Positions 11,917 to 23,972 of a stretch of 64,000 bases of DNA are shown piece after piece. Position numbers and translations under genes: made by a program. Every line of letters starts with the position of its first letter. Positions within the stretch are counted from its first letter, which is position 1. Source of the stretch: Glycine soja (taxonomy: Eukaryota; Streptophyta; Magnoliopsida; Fabales; Fabaceae); the NCBI RefSeq assembly GCF_004193775.1, contig NC_041019.1, forward strand, positions 13,440,204 through 13,504,203. Direction: 5' to 3'. A model generated the notes under the pieces. The model ran no database searches and was not told the DNA's origin. It saw only the letters and a program-made list of their open reading frames with translations.

Positions 11917-12940
11917 CTATTTTGAACTGTCCTTGCTACTTATGGCTTCGTCATAGGACTGAGGCTCCTCATCATCTTCAATCTCCTTTCCAACTATTAA
12001 AGCATAGGAGGTCAGATATGCATGACCATATCTTCTAGGAGGTTTGATTGTCCTCATTTCCCTATCTATAGCCAAACAATAATCCTGAGCTGCTTCTTCA
12101 TTTTCTTGTCTAGATGCAGGAACAAACTTGTATCTTGCCACTACTGATTCCTCATGAGGAGTAGTCACACTCTCTTCAGACTTCACTTGAACCTGCGAAC
12201 TCTGACTTCTAGCAAACTTGAATGGCATAATTAAATTTTCCATTTGTAGTTCATTAAACACTACATCTTTGCTGATGATGCACTTCTTGTGTACAGGTTC
12301 TAAACACCATAGCTTGTATCCCTTCACTCCTTGTGGATAGTCTATGAAGATACACTTCTAGGCCCTTGGTTCCAACATATCCTACTTTAGATAAGCATAA
12401 GCAATACAACTAAATGTCTTCAATTCATTATAATTAGCTTTCATGCCACTCCAAACTTCTTGTGAGGTTTTAAAGCCTATGGCAGTTGATGGGCTTCTAT
12501 TTATGCAGTAGAAAACAATGCTTACAACCTTTTCCCAAAAGGAATTTGGTAGACCAACATGATTCAACATGCACCTAAATCTTGCAAGTATTGTTTTGTG
12601 GAACCTCTCCACTAAGCCATTTTGTTGTGGTGTCCCTCTCACAGTTATGTGCCTAGCAATACCATTCTGTTTGGACAAGGTTTTGAACCTTTCATCACAG
12701 AATTCAAGTCCATTATCTGTCCTTAACTTCTTCACCTTTCTTCATGTTTGAGTTTCAACTAAAATTTTGCATTCTTCAAACACCTTGACAACTTCATTCT
12801 TGTGTTTTAGAAAGTAAACCCAAACCTTTCTAGAGAAGTCATCTACTAAGGATAGAAAATACCTTGTCCCTCTATGTGACTTAGTTCTTGATGGTCCCTA
12901 TAGATTTGCATACACATAATCAAGAGTTGCATTACTGGAA
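11917..12940 (-). pseudogene. copia integrase core and linker remnant
   Basis: The integrase core (12382-12735) has LRTDNGLEF with the second catalytic Asp and GTPQQNGLVERFHKTIL with the catalytic Glu, at the spacing expected for D,D(35)E. The segment up to 12940 reads LDYVYANL, SHRGTRYFLSLVDDFSR and WVYFLKHKNEVVKVF with stops between. The linker 11917-12327 (LWCLEPVHKKCIISKDVVFNE) follows. It is cut at the gypsy LTR. Confidence 0.85.
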
Positions 12941-14036
12941 TGAGTGCTTGATCGAGGCCCTACCCGAATCAAATAAACATTAAAAATGCAGTATCTAGGA
13001 AGTGATCCTAGTTCGTCTCCCAACGAGCAATGGTCAGCCAACGTTCAGAATAGATAGTGATAAAACAGTAACGAATTGGAGTGTGGGGGGGGGGGGTGTT
13101 TGTTTTTGCAATTTAAACAGCAAGCAAATTTTAATTAGAAAATAACAAAATTAAAACATGTTGTTTCCCCTTGATTCACAAGCAAGTCTCTTATCCTAGA
13201 TTACGAGGATTTATCCCTAACCAGTTCAACCACTTAATCCAACCCTAAATTAAATTACTAAGCGAAAATTAACATAAGGCTGTCATTATGTGATTAAGCA
13301 ACACATACACCAATTAATCATGAACGAAACTGATCATTAAGCATGAACGTAAATTAAGCACAAAGACAATTAATCAAGCACTAAGCATGCATGGATTAAT
13401 AGCAACAAATACAGAGTAATTGGTAAAGAGAGAAAACTGATAAGAATTTAATAGTAATAACAAAACCTCAAAGAGAGCTGTGCTTGATCCTCAAGAGAAA
13501 ATAACGCTGGAGACTTAGCCATCCATTAATCAGCAGAAAAACAAAATTGTAGATTGAAGCAGAAACAAAATTGCAGAAAACGAATTTTATTCTACGTGAA
13601 CAGTAAAAATTGGAATTATAAAATCCTAGAATTATTCTCCTCCCCGAAAAAACTCTCTAAACTAAAACCCTAGTTTTGTTATATAGGTCCTCAGCCCCAA
13701 AGCTTACAAATCTATTTTAAGTCCAAGCTCATAAACGAAATAAAATAAAATCTGGACAAGATAAGATAAGATTGGATGAAATAAAATCTAGATGAAATAA
13801 AATCTGGATAAGATAAGATTTGTTAAAATAAAATTATCTGCACTCTTCAAGTCCAAGCCCAATTCCGGATTCAAGCCCAATTGCTTATAACTCTCCTGAA
13901 ATTAAATTAAAAACACAAAATTAGTCAAGTAGGCCCAAATGATAAAACTGCATAATTAATTTGACAATTAAGACTAATCAGTAATTAAAATGGTGACAAA
14001 AAGGGTTAAGAAATAAGAGAAAATAATGACACATCA
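12941..14036 (-). repeat. 3' LTR of the gypsy element
   Basis: On the plus strand it ends TGACACATCA at 14036, followed at once by AATCCCCCCACACTTAG, which is a polypurine tract when read on the minus strand. The other edge is TGAGTGC at 12941 or TGATCG at 12949. A homopolymer run of 12 G lies near 13084. Bases 13852-14036 match 21670-21853 almost completely. Confidence 0.75.
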
Positions 14037-15548
14037 AATCCCCCCACACTTAGCCTTTTGCACTCCTGGGCAAAATCAAAAAGTAAAGCAAGGAATAAAT
14101 CCAGAGACATTAAAGAGAAATAAACAAACACAAAAATAATTACATATTTCTCAATGAATCTCAAGGAATGAAAGGAATGGGCAACATCCAACATGTAGAG
14201 AGTTAAAGAATCAAGACAGTCATGAAAATCATCCAAGCATCTCAAACATGGCAAGATAGTCAATCAGCTCAAGAATGAAAAGTGATAAAGCCTCATAAGA
14301 TATGCACTTTATCTCTCAAGTGTCTAGGCTACTGTTTACTCTCAGAGCACCCATGAAAACAAACACCACATAGACTTGGCAAGACTCTAAAATTGACAAC
14401 CACACCACAAACACATGCATATGAGGATCAAAAGGTCTTTTAAGGTTGTAATGTGGCCAAGGACAAGGTAGAGGAAAGTATGGGATAAGTAGCCAAAACC
14501 CAAAAGAATAGAGGAGCAATGGGGAATAAGTGAGAACTAAGAAAAAGTAGTAAACCCCAAAACCAAAATTAAAAATTAAGCATAAAAAGTAAACCCAAAA
14601 CAAAGTCAACCAAGTCCTCAAACCAATCCAAGTCTTCAAACCAAGACCTCATGTATTCAACTTCATTCTTTTTCTGTTTTTTTTGTTTCTTTTTTTGTTT
14701 TTTTTAACGTGAACAGTAGCAATTGAAAGCAATTGAAAAATAAAGCAACAATTAGGCAATATATGTATATACATCAAGCATGGCTAAAATACATCATCAA
14801 GCATAGCCAACAAAAACATATAATCCAATGAAACATACCCTCCCACACTTATTCCCAAAACAATTCCAAAGCTCCAAAATTCCTTAAGGGTAGGGTGAAA
14901 TCATAGTTTTTCACTTAAGGCTTGTAATGAGCTTCAAAACAAAGAAAGGGGAACATAGGCTCAAAGGGGCTATCAAAGGAATTAATTCAAGGTAGGCTCA
15001 TTTGGCTAGAGGCTTATAAGAACAAAATGCCTAAATCATCTCCTAATATGCATGTGAAGCAAGAAGTATCAACAAGAGTCAAGCCAAGGCTATTGTGCAA
15101 GCAATCAATGAGGCAAAACACACCAAATAAAATAGATGATGATGGCTCAAATTCTCACCAAGGGTAAATCTATCACTTTCAATTCGAACTTTCAAAACTA
15201 ACTTGACATGTAGAGAAAAACAAGGATTTCAATTCACAAAATGCCAAGAAACTCCTATTTCAAAAACAATTACCCATTACCTGTACATAACCCAAAATTA
15301 AAAGAGAAACATGCAATGTTGTACACAAAACATAAAACCAAAATAACAAAATTAACCTAGAAAACCTAACAAAATTAAACAAGAAAACCCAAAAAAATTA
15401 AAGAACAATCTCCCCCCCCCCCACACTTAAACAACACATTGTCCTCAATGTAGCACAATCATAAGATCAAGAGCAGTCAAAGCAATCCATAAATTTGGAC
15501 AAGTGCAATAAAAGTAAAGAAGGAGATAGGAAAAGAAAACTCCCTAAG
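14037..15548 (-). other. 3' noncoding region of the gypsy element with repeated purine tracts
   Basis: No convincing coding frame; short minus-strand ORFs at 14006-14639 resemble nothing I know and are composition artefacts. The tract next to the LTR (14037-14052) has two relatives farther inside: a CCCTCCCACACTTATTCCC version near 14840 and a longer C-run version with CACACTTAAAC at 15411-15430. Confidence 0.5.
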
Positions 15549-16589
15549 TCATGGCGGAAGAGAAGTAGGGTGAAATAAGGAGGTCTCCTCCATCACTACA
15601 TCCACTAAGGAGGGATTTGTGAGGAATGATTTTAGCCGGTGTCCATTGACCTTGAAGCTCTTATCTGTGGATTCACTTTTGATCTCAAATGTAACATAAG
15701 GAAAAACATTAGTCACCACAAAAGGACCAATCCACTTTGACCTCAACTTACCACTCATGAGTCTGAGCCTAGAGTTATACAATAAAACTTTTTGTCCAAC
15801 CATGAAGTCCTTCTTAGCTATCAAGCTATCATGGAACTTCTTGGTCTTCTCCTTGTAGAATTTGGAATTCTCATAGGCATCTAAACGGATCTCATCGAGC
15901 TCACTTAGTTGTAACTTTCTTTCCTCACCAGCTTGATCAATAGAGAAGTTGCAGGTCTTTACAGGCCAGTAGGCTTTGTGCTCTATCTCTACAGGAAGAT
16001 GGCATGCCTTGCCAAAGACAACCCGATAAGGCGACATTCCTATGGGTGCTTTGTAGGCAGTCCTATGCGCCCAAAGAGCATCATCCAGCCTGGTGCTCCA
16101 ATCCTTTCTGTTCGGCTGCACAATCTTCTCTAAGATCCTTTTTATCTCCCTGTTAGAAATCTCAGCCTGCCCATTAGTTTGGGGGTGGTAAGGTGTGGAA
16201 ATTCGGTGCACGACCCCATACTTTTTGAGCAAGGCATACATGGGTCTGTTACAAAAATGGGTGGCTTGATCATTAACGATGGCTCTAGGGACTCCAAACC
16301 TGCAAAACAGATTAGATCTAACAAAATCCACAACAACCTTAGCATCGTTAGTTCTGGTGGGTTTGGCTTCCACCCATTTTGAAACATAATCAACAACAAG
16401 GAGAATATAAACAAAACCAAAAGAGACAGGGAAAGGCCCCATAAAATCTATACCCCAGACATCAAACACCTCATAGAATAACATGGGTTGTTGAGGCATT
16501 TGTTGTCTCCATGAAAGTAAGCTGCTTGCTCTCTGACAAGGCTCACAAGTGCTACAGATTCTCCACACATCCTTGAAGATGGTGGCCAA
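15549..16589 (-). pseudogene. gypsy integrase, core and C-terminal part
   Basis: A 346-residue open frame begins inside the zinc-binding domain (STCEPCQ, the CxxC pair). It continues with [11 protein letters not shown] (first Asp), [15 protein letters not shown] (second Asp) and [19 protein letters not shown] (catalytic Glu), so the D,D,E triad is present. A C-terminal [18 protein letters not shown]...[13 protein letters not shown] segment follows, typical of plant gypsy integrases. The HxxH half of the zinc domain is in another frame upstream (16448-16788), so a frameshift breaks the enzyme. Confidence 0.9.
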
Positions 16590-18521
16590 TACAAACCGCA
16601 GTCAAGCACCTTGCGAGCTGTCCTCTGTATGCCAAGATGGTCACCTGGTGCGGAAGAATGACCGAAGTGCAAGACTGAGTCAATCTCATGGTCTGGAATG
16701 CATCTCCTAATAACTTGCTCACTGCACAACTTCCACAAATAGGGGTCATCCCAAATATAATGCTTAGCATCGCTCTTAATTTTATCATTTTGAGCTTTAG
16801 ATGCTAAGGGAGGAAAAACAGAAGCAACCAAATAATTCACAATATTAGCAAACCAGGGAGTAGGGAAGGAATCAGAAATACTATACAAAATGTACAAATG
16901 GTCATCTGGAAAATCATCCCGAATGGGTGAGTCCTCAAACACACACTCAATCCTACTCAGATGGTCGGCCACGAGGTTCTGTGCACCACTCTGATTACGG
17001 ATCTCCAAATCAAACTCTTGGAGCCAAAGCATCCACCTGATCAATCTAGGCTTTGATTCAGCCTTCTTCAAGAGGTACTTCAGAGTTGCATGGTTAGTAT
17101 AAACAATAACACGAGTACCAAGTAAATATGAACAAAATTTCTCAAGAGCAAAAACTATCACTAATAGCTCTTTCTCTGTGGTAGTGTAATTTGCTTGAGC
17201 AGCATCCAAAGTTCTGGAAGTGTAGTAGATCACTCGAGGCAGCTTATCAATCTTTTGAGCAAGGACAGCCCCCAATGCGTAATTGGATGCATCGCACATT
17301 AGCTCAAATGGGGTTGTCCAATCAGGTGCCTGAATGATAGGGGTGGTAGTCACCGTACGCTTGAGGCAATCAAAAGCCTCTTTGCATTGGTCATCAAAAT
17401 CAAACTCCACCTCATTTTGCAGCAGATTGGATAGTGGAAGGGCCACTCTGCTAAAATCCTTGATAAAGCGCCTATAAAACCCTACATGACCAAGAAAAGA
17501 ACGAACCTCTCTCACGCAAGAGGGGTAAGGCAATTATGAAATAACATCTATTTTTGCAGGGTCTACCTTTATGCCCCTACTGGAAATGATATGCCCATTT
17601 TTCAAAATTCAGCACAAGGTTAGTTTCAATGCATCTACTAAGAACTCTATCTAGACTATCCAAACATGTATCAAAAGAGGATCCATAAACAGTAAAATCA
17701 TCCATAAACACCTTTATGCAACTCTCTAAAAAATCACTGAAAATGCTAAGCATACACCGCTGGAAGGTAGCAGGGGCGTTGCATAGGCCAAAGGGCATCC
17801 TCCTATAGGCAAAAGTGCCAAAGGGACAGGTGAATGTGGTCTTTTCTTGATCCTCAGGAGCAATATGAATTTGTAAATAACCAAAAAAACCATCAAGAAA
17901 ATAGTAAAGAGACTTACCTGCCAAGCGCTCAAGCATTTGATCAATGAAAGGCAGGGGAAAATGATCTTTTATGGTTACCTGGTTCAGCCTCCTATAATCA
18001 ATGCAGACTCGCCAGCTGTTCTACACTCTGGTGGGGATGAACTCATCCCTTTCATTCTTAATCACTATGAGGCCTGTCTTCTTAGGAACCACTTGGACTG
18101 GACTCATCCACTGGCTGTCAGAAATGTGGTAGATGATTCCAACTTGTAAGAGCTTGGTCACTTCCTTTTTCACCACATCTAGAATGATGGGGTTGAGTCG
18201 CCGCTGTGGCTGCCTCACTGGCTTAGCTGCATCCTCTAAAAGTATCCTATGCATGCAGGTAGATGGGCTAATACCAAGAATTTCTACTAAAGTCCATCCA
18301 ATGGCTTTCTTGTGCTTCTTGAGAACTAGCAACAACTTCTCCTCTTGCTCAACAGCAAGGGAGGCAGAGATGATCACTGAAAATTTTTCCTTGTCCTCCA
18401 AGTAAGCATATTTGAGGGTTGCTGGTAAGGGCTTCAACTCTAGTGTGGGTGGTGGCTGAACAGTGGGAGGAACTAGGGTAGGAGAAGAAGAAGGTTCCTC
18501 AACCTGTACGTCATAAAGCAA
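16448..18521 (-). pseudogene. gypsy reverse transcriptase and RNase H, broken
   Basis: RT begins near 18521 (TLKYAYLEDKEKFSVIIS, then CMHRILLEDAAKPVRQPQRRLNP, then GIIYHISDSQWMSPVQVVPKK). It continues at 17577-17936 with MLERLAGKSLYYFLDGF, TFTCPFGTFAYRRMPFGLCNAPATFQRCM and CIKVFMDDFTVYG (the FMDD form of YxDD). RNase H at 16448-17533 has [34 protein letters not shown] and [14 protein letters not shown]. The last motif normally reads YTDH, so this catalytic Asp is replaced by Asn. Stops and frameshifts separate the parts at about 18020, 17940 and 17535. Confidence 0.9.
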
Positions 18522-18914
18522 GTCAGAAGTGTATGTACTTCCTACAACATGGTTAGTGCATTCTGACTCTAAAAAATCAACATCAAGAGGTACAACACCC
18601 AGAAAATCAGAATCAGACTCAAATTTAGATTCATTCTCAGCATAAAAATCAGATACATGATCAAATTCAAACTCAGATTAAGATTCAATGCATAAGGAAT
18701 GACAAGTATGCAAATCAGATAAAAATGGATGTTTCCTACCATAAAGAACAGAATCAAAATCAAACATACAATCATCAACAATCTGATCAATTATCTCAGT
18801 ACAAAAAACAGAATGATCCTTAGATGGATGTTTCATGGCATCAAGAATGTTAAAATGAACAACAATATCACCAAATTCCATAGACAATGTGCCAGCATAA
18901 ACATCTATCTTGGT

Positions 18915-19679
18915 TCAGGCTGTTTTCATAAATGGCCTGCCTAAAATAATTGGAACTGAACCATGGGAAAATCCCTCTTCCATATTAAGAACATAAAAAT
19001 CAATAGGAAAAATAAGTTGACCAACCCGAACCAGCACATCCTTTATGAAACCTACGGGGTAAGCAACACATCTATTTGCCAAATGAATCACCACATCTGT
19101 AGATTGCAAGAGTCCAAGAGATAAAGAATTGAAAATGGACAGAGGCATGACACTAACTGATGCTCCTAGATCCAGCATGGCATTCTCAAATTTACTGTTC
19201 CCAATAATGCAAGGTATACAAAAAGTACATGGGTCCTTACATTTTTCAGGAATGTGAGGAACATATTTACCTATCAATGCTGACACATTTCTGCCCATGC
19301 TAATCCTTTCATTGCCTTTGAGCTTCCTTTTGTGGGTGCACAACTCCTTTAGAAACTTGGCATATCTTGGAATCTGCTTGATGACATCTAGCAGAGGTAT
19401 GTTCACCTCTACTTTCCTGAAGGTCTCCAAGATCTCCTTTTCCACTTCTTCCATCTTTTTGTTTGGAATTGCTCTAGGTGGGAATAGAAGAGGGATAGGA
19501 GGCTGCGATAAGTTAGAATTACTAGAAGAAGGTCCACCTGCATGAAAATTTTTGTTAGGAAGCTTGCTCTTTTGTGCAACTATCTCATCCTCTTTTTCAG
19601 GTGTAGAATGAAGCTTGACAGGTTCAGGTGCAGGTGCTGCTACTGGTGGAGGCACTTGAATTTGGTTTCCAGACCTCAA
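18915..19679 (-). pseudogene. gypsy aspartic protease region
   Basis: A 254-residue frame with a proline-rich start, then RAIPNKKMEEVEKEILETFRKVEVNIPLL and IPRYAKFLKELCTHKRKLKG, the conserved pre-protease block. The protease core follows: FENAMLDLGASVSVMPLSIFNSL with the active-site Asp, and PIILGRPFMKTA, the partner ILGRPF motif. The region 18569-18914 downstream is the variable acidic protease-RT linker, broken by stops. The upstream neighbour is the gag tail. Confidence 0.88.
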
Positions 19680-19758
19680 GGTGATGCACTCACATTTTTC
19701 AGATTCTGCACAGTTTGTGAGGCAATTTGTCAGAATTTTGGGACTGAGCTTAGTTCAA

Positions 19759-21186
19759 CTAAGTAGCCATCTGCCCCATCTGATTTGTCAGACTCTGAAT
19801 GGAGGCTCTTGCCTCTTGCTGAAATTGTATATTCTGGATGGTCATTTGCCTCACTAACTCTCTTAAGAAAGGTTGAGGAGGAGCCTCAGTTGCTTGTTGT
19901 CTTTGTTGTGACTGCTGCTGTATTAGAGGAGGAACATATGGCTTGATTGGACCAACAACATTATGGAAAGGAGGGATAGACTGTTGTTGTTGTGGAGGAC
20001 TTGCCCATCTCAGATTTGGATGATTTCTCCAACCTGGATTGTATCTGTTGCTTGAAAGATCATAATTATTCTGTTGTTGTTGGTTTTGCTGTTGAGGGGG
20101 TCTATTATAAATGTTTGCAGCATAAGCTTCAGGTTGCTCATTGACTCCAGATTGCTGCAAAGAAGGATAAAGATCTGTATGGTGATTTGCAGAAGAACAT
20201 AGACCACAGACTCTTGCAAGAGGTGCATATTTCTGATTCATGGCAAGCTGAGTTACTAGGTTGACCAAGGCATCAAGTTTTCCCTCAAGCTTTTTATTTT
20301 TAGTAGATGAAGATGAATCTGTGGCCACCTCATGGACTCCTCTAAGGACAATAGCATCATTTCTTACACTGAATTGTTGGGAGTTGGAAGCCATCTTCTC
20401 AATCAAATTTCTAGCCTCAGCAGGGGTCATATCACCAAGAGCTCCACCACTGGCAGCATCAATCATACTCCTCTCCATGTTGTTAAGTCCCTCATAGAAA
20501 TATTAAAGGAGTTGCTCAGAAACCTGGTGGTGAGGACAACTTGCACATAATTTCTTGAATCTTTCCCAGTACTCATACAAGCTCTCTCCACTAAGTTGCT
20601 TGATGCCTAAAATGTCTTTTCTGATGGCAGTGGTCCTAGATGCAGGGATGAATTTCTCCAAGAACACCCTCTTAAGGTCATCCCAGCTGAAAAGGGACCT
20701 GGGAGCAAGTTAGTATAGCCAATCTTTTGCCACTCCCTCTAGAGAATGAGGAAAAGCCTTTAGAAAGATATGATCTTCCTGGACATCACGGGGCTTCATG
20801 GTGGAACAAACAATATGGAACTCCTTAAGATGCTTATGAGGATCTTCACCTGCAAGACCATGAAACTTGGGCAGCAAATGTATTAGTCTGCTCTTGAGAA
20901 CATATGGAACACCCTCATCAGGATATTGAATGCACAAGCTTTCATAAGTGAAATCAGGTGCAACCATCTCCCTAAGAGTACTCTCACGAGGTCTAGGTTG
21001 AGCCATGTTCTCAGTATGAAAATTAATAGCTGAATGCTCAAAATCAGAATATTTAGAATCACCAGCAACAGAATGCTCAAAATGCATAGAATGACTAGGA
21101 TGCACACTATTTCTAGCTAATCTATGAATGGTTCTATCTATTTCAGGATCAAAGGGTTGTAAATCACCTGGATTGCCCTTAGTCAT
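19759..21186 (-). pseudogene. gypsy gag, broken
   Basis: The start ATG is at 21186. The first segment (20710-21186) has APDFTYESLCIQYPD, RLIHLLPKFHGLAGEDPHKHLKEF and DHIFLKAFPHSLEGVAKDWLY, the plant retrotransposon gag domain. The second (19759-20478) has MIDAASGGALGDMTPAEARNLIEKMA, a CGLCSSANHHTDLYP zinc knuckle with its last Cys changed to Tyr, and a long Gln/Pro-rich tail. Bases 20479-20709 link the two in a frame with stops. It would form the particle coat in an intact element. Confidence 0.88.
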
Positions 21187-21669
21187 GCACTATATGCAGC
21201 AAATAATGTGTTTCTCAACAAGCACCTAACAAGGGGGGTAAAACTACAGTTATACTCAAACGATACCCAAATGAGCTGAAATTTTGTGAAGAGCACCCTA
21301 AAATCATGAAAAGATAGCACAAAAAATTTCAAACAAAAATTCAAAGTCTAACTATGAAAACTACCTAAGAAAAGTTTAGAAAAATAGGACAATAATACTT
21401 GAAAAAAAAACTTAGTAAATGGCTGATTTTTCGAGTTTAAAGCCAGTTGCCACAGTATGGGAAATTTTTTTCTACCCCAAATGCATATATAATAATAGTC
21501 ATTCTGATACCCGAAGCAAAAGTTATGGCCGTTTTAAGTTTTGCTAAAAACAAGTTCCCATAATTTTTGTCTCTCTCAAATACTGCCACACCAAGTGCTC
21601 CTGGTATTTTTCACACAAAATATGGATCAAAAGAAACTACCACACAAAAAATCAGCCAAAAATAACAAC
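21187..21669 (-). other. Leader remnant of the gypsy element
   Basis: Noncoding. It should hold the primer binding site and the R/U5 part of the 5' LTR, but neither is present, so an internal deletion joined the leader directly to the U3 end of the LTR. Confidence 0.5.
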
Positions 21670-21853
21670 TCCAAGCCCAATTCCGGATTCAAGCCCAATT
21701 GGTTATAATTCTCCTGAAATTAAATTTAAAACACAAAATTAGTCAAGTAGGCCCAAATGATAAACTGCATAATTAATTTGACTATTAAGGCTAATCAGTA
21801 ATTAAAATGGTGACAAAAAGGGTTAAGAAATAGGAGAAAATAATGACACATCA
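21670..21853 (-). repeat. 5' LTR remnant (184 bp)
   Basis: Nearly identical to 13852-14036, including the terminal TGACACATCA, with only scattered differences. The rest of the 5' LTR is missing. Confidence 0.85.
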
Positions 21854-22144
21854 GGCACCAAATTTCATGATTTAATAAACAATCTAAGCTCCTAGACTTC
21901 ATTCTCCTTGAAGTGGTGAGTTACGAAGCATAATTATGTAGTATTACATGGATTTAGTACTTGGGCATAACTGGATGGATGCTATAACTCAATTCAGAAA
22001 ATACTTTTGATATAATGTTTCAGTATATCGATTCTATAACATTTATCCTATGCATAACTCTATATCACCATGTCAGTTACAGAGGTAGAAAATATCAATA
22101 CATTAAGCATTATCTACATGTCCACTTTGTTATCCATGCAAGTG
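21854..22144. other. Unassigned sequence
   Basis: No feature recognised between the gypsy end and the HSP70 fragment. Confidence 0.4.
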
Positions 22145-22405
22145 CCATGTTATTTTTGCCCTCTTATACGCAGTTCAGAACCTCCTTTGGGTTCTGACTA
22201 ATGTCCACTTTGTTCTTCTTTTTAAATTCCTCTACAAAATAGCTCACCATTCTATTTTCAAAGTCCTCTCCACCTTAAGTGAGTGTTTCCAGCAGTAGCC
22301 TCACTTGGAATAGCTTATCCTTGATCGTGAGAAGTACCACTGCCAATGTGAAACATGAAAATGTTTTGCTCTCCAACGCAATTAGTCCTATTGTCAAGGC
22401 CATAT
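22145..22405 (-). pseudogene. HSP70 ATPase-domain fragment, frameshifted
   Basis: Read on the minus strand in several frames, this stretch follows the middle of the HSP70 nucleotide-binding domain: AYGLDNRTNCVGEQNIF, then LLTIKDKLFQV, then [25 protein letters not shown], then TAYKRAK. In an intact HSP70 these lie in this order with nearly this spacing. At least three frame changes and in-frame stops break it, and it covers only about 85 residues of a family of about 650. It is fused at about 22405 to an unrelated coding fragment. Confidence 0.8.
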
Positions 22406-23130
22406 GCTCAACAAGTACTGAATATAAAGCAACCTCAATAGTAGCAGCTTCTCTTAACTCTCCTTCAACCATCTTTATCTTATTTTCCAATTGGTCAATC
22501 TTGTTGTCTAAAATGCCATTTCTGGCTTCCCTTGGATAAACCTTGGCATGTTTTCTATCACTGGTTTGAATGTTTGCTCCATTCTTTTGGCCATCTCCAT
22601 TAACACCATTTTCCTTTACCTTAGTGAGATGATTGTTACCAAGTGACCCAATATTCCTAACTGAGTCTGCTGATGACCTTACAGACCTCACATTCTTCAA
22701 TGTTTCATTTTTCAGAACATTTCCACTTATACCATTATCTGACCCACCAAAACAATATGAATTGCTACTCAATAGCACATTATCTTTTGAACCTTTTGCC
22801 ACTGATTCATCTTCTGCATGATATTGCTTATCAGAATGAAAGATTTCATTATCCTCCAAGATTGGGGAAGAAGAATCAACATTCAAAGAAGCAACCTGGT
22901 TTGGGGTTGTTGTTGATCTATGATTGGGAGTGCTTGTAATAGAGGTATGACCATTTACTGGACTCCCCACTTCAAAGGACACATCCATAGATCACACATA
23001 GGAAGAAATCATCTGCAGCCTCTCATATGCATGTTGTTCCATGACATTCAACTTGTCAACTCTTGTCTCTAAGGCCAAGGGATGCTCATGCTCCTTGTCA
23101 CTGCTACCACTGTTTTGAACTGGTCAATTC
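22406..23130 (-). pseudogene. Fragment of an NT-C2 (EEIG1/EHBP1-type) domain plant protein
   Basis: The open minus-strand frame from 22988 is Ser/Asn rich, then reads RKHAKVYPREARNGILDNK and KIDQLENKIKMVEGELREAA followed by IEVALYSVLVEH. This coiled-coil block is what I recall from plant proteins with an N-terminal NT-C2 domain; no search was run. The same frame continues upstream of 22988 through one stop (SSYV, stop, SMDV) to about 23118 (SDKEHEHPLALETRVDKL). An AG acceptor-like site (GAATTGCAG) lies just beyond. After VEH the frame runs into HSP70-derived sequence. Both ends of the source gene are missing, so this is a captured or broken fragment. Confidence 0.6.
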
Positions 23131-23972
23131 TGCAATTCAGTAGCAATTACTACATGGCTTGATGAGAATTTTGTTATACATTATTATATTTAGATATACC
23201 CAACAAGCAAAAAGTAAGCATAATCATGCCCCTTATGGTTTGACAAGAATCAGTAGCACTGTCCCTGGGGCTGCAACCTCCCTACCACCCTAATCACTCA
23301 ATTCATGCCCCCGACAATGAATCAACAACACTGTTCTTGGGGCTGCAACTTAAGAAGCTGTTTGATAGGTCTGTTAGTTAGTTAGTTAGTTAGGGGGCAA
23401 TGAATCAAATAGTGGGTTACTTAGTGAGTCAACTGGCTGATGAACAAAAAGTAGATTAAGAAGGAATAAACTAACAAAAATTAAGTTTAGTAAATAGTAG
23501 GAAAGTTGGCAAGGGGAGTAAATTACCAAAGAATTGAAATAGAAGGTGCTAGATGTAATGTACTTGATAGGAAATAAAGTATACATTTGTGAACCGTGAA
23601 GAAACTAAAAGTGTTTCAAAAATAAAATGCATGTATATATGGAGTAAATGAATTTAGAAAAGAGAAAGAAAAAGTAGTTAAGCATGCAATAAGCAATTAT
23701 TTAACTACTTTCTCTTTATAACTAAATACATACTATTTAAATTAAAAAAAAGACAAAATACACTTGGTAAATAACTAACTACTTGGCAATTTGTGAGATA
23801 AATCATTAAATTTTGTTGACTTCACATTTTGTCAGGTTATCATTTGCTACTGGTAATTCGCATTGCTGTGGAAGGTCTTTGATTATAGCAACTCCAGGTA
23901 CGTTCGTACGGACTTGTATGTATACATATATTATCAATCGCTCGTTTCGATTAGTTAGCTAGTTTCTCTTTG
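23131..23972. other. Intergenic DNA with a short direct repeat and a TTAG microsatellite
   Basis: A 30-base unit ending GGGGCTGCAACCT near 23248-23280 recurs as GGGGCTGCAACTT near 23319-23350. Five to six tandem TTAG units lie at about 23366-23392. No gene seen. Confidence 0.6.

Larger units (their letters stand above)
10740..12940 (-). mobile_element. 3' half of a second Ty1/copia element
   Basis: From high to low coordinate the minus strand reads integrase, linker, RT and RNase H, the copia order. The integrase N-terminal part, protease and gag are absent: at about 12940 the coding similarity stops (just past HSSNATLDYVYANL) and the 3' LTR of a gypsy element begins. The missing half is not visible on the other side of that gypsy element either, so this copy was truncated as well as interrupted. 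Confidence 0.85.
12941..21853 (-). mobile_element. Ty3/gypsy retrotransposon with complete 3' LTR and truncated 5' LTR
   Basis: The minus strand carries gag, protease, RT, RNase H, integrase from high to low coordinate, the Ty3/gypsy order, in the Athila/Tat style (DLGASVSVMPLSIF protease, long gag with Gln-rich tail). The left end is a roughly 1.1-kb LTR ending at 14036, next to a purine tract. The right end keeps only 184 bp homologous to the start of that LTR. No target duplication could be matched, consistent with deletion at the right end. It lies in the copia element at 10740-12940. Confidence 0.88.

Noticed and set aside
13084..13095. Run of 12 G as a functional G-quadruplex or LTR border
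   Set aside because: A single uninterrupted run in mid-LTR; possibly also affected by sequencing error in homopolymers.
14006..14639. Two minus-strand ORFs rich in Leu, Phe and Tyr
   Set aside because: Composition of pyrimidine-rich noncoding DNA in the gypsy 3' region; no motif and no counterpart in the element family.
22275..22988. The 237-codon frame as a working gene
   Set aside because: It joins two unrelated families, lacks both ends of each, and the HSP70 part is out of frame for most of its length.
23366..23392. TTAG tandem units as telomere-like DNA
   Set aside because: The plant telomere unit is TTTAGGG. This is a short microsatellite only.
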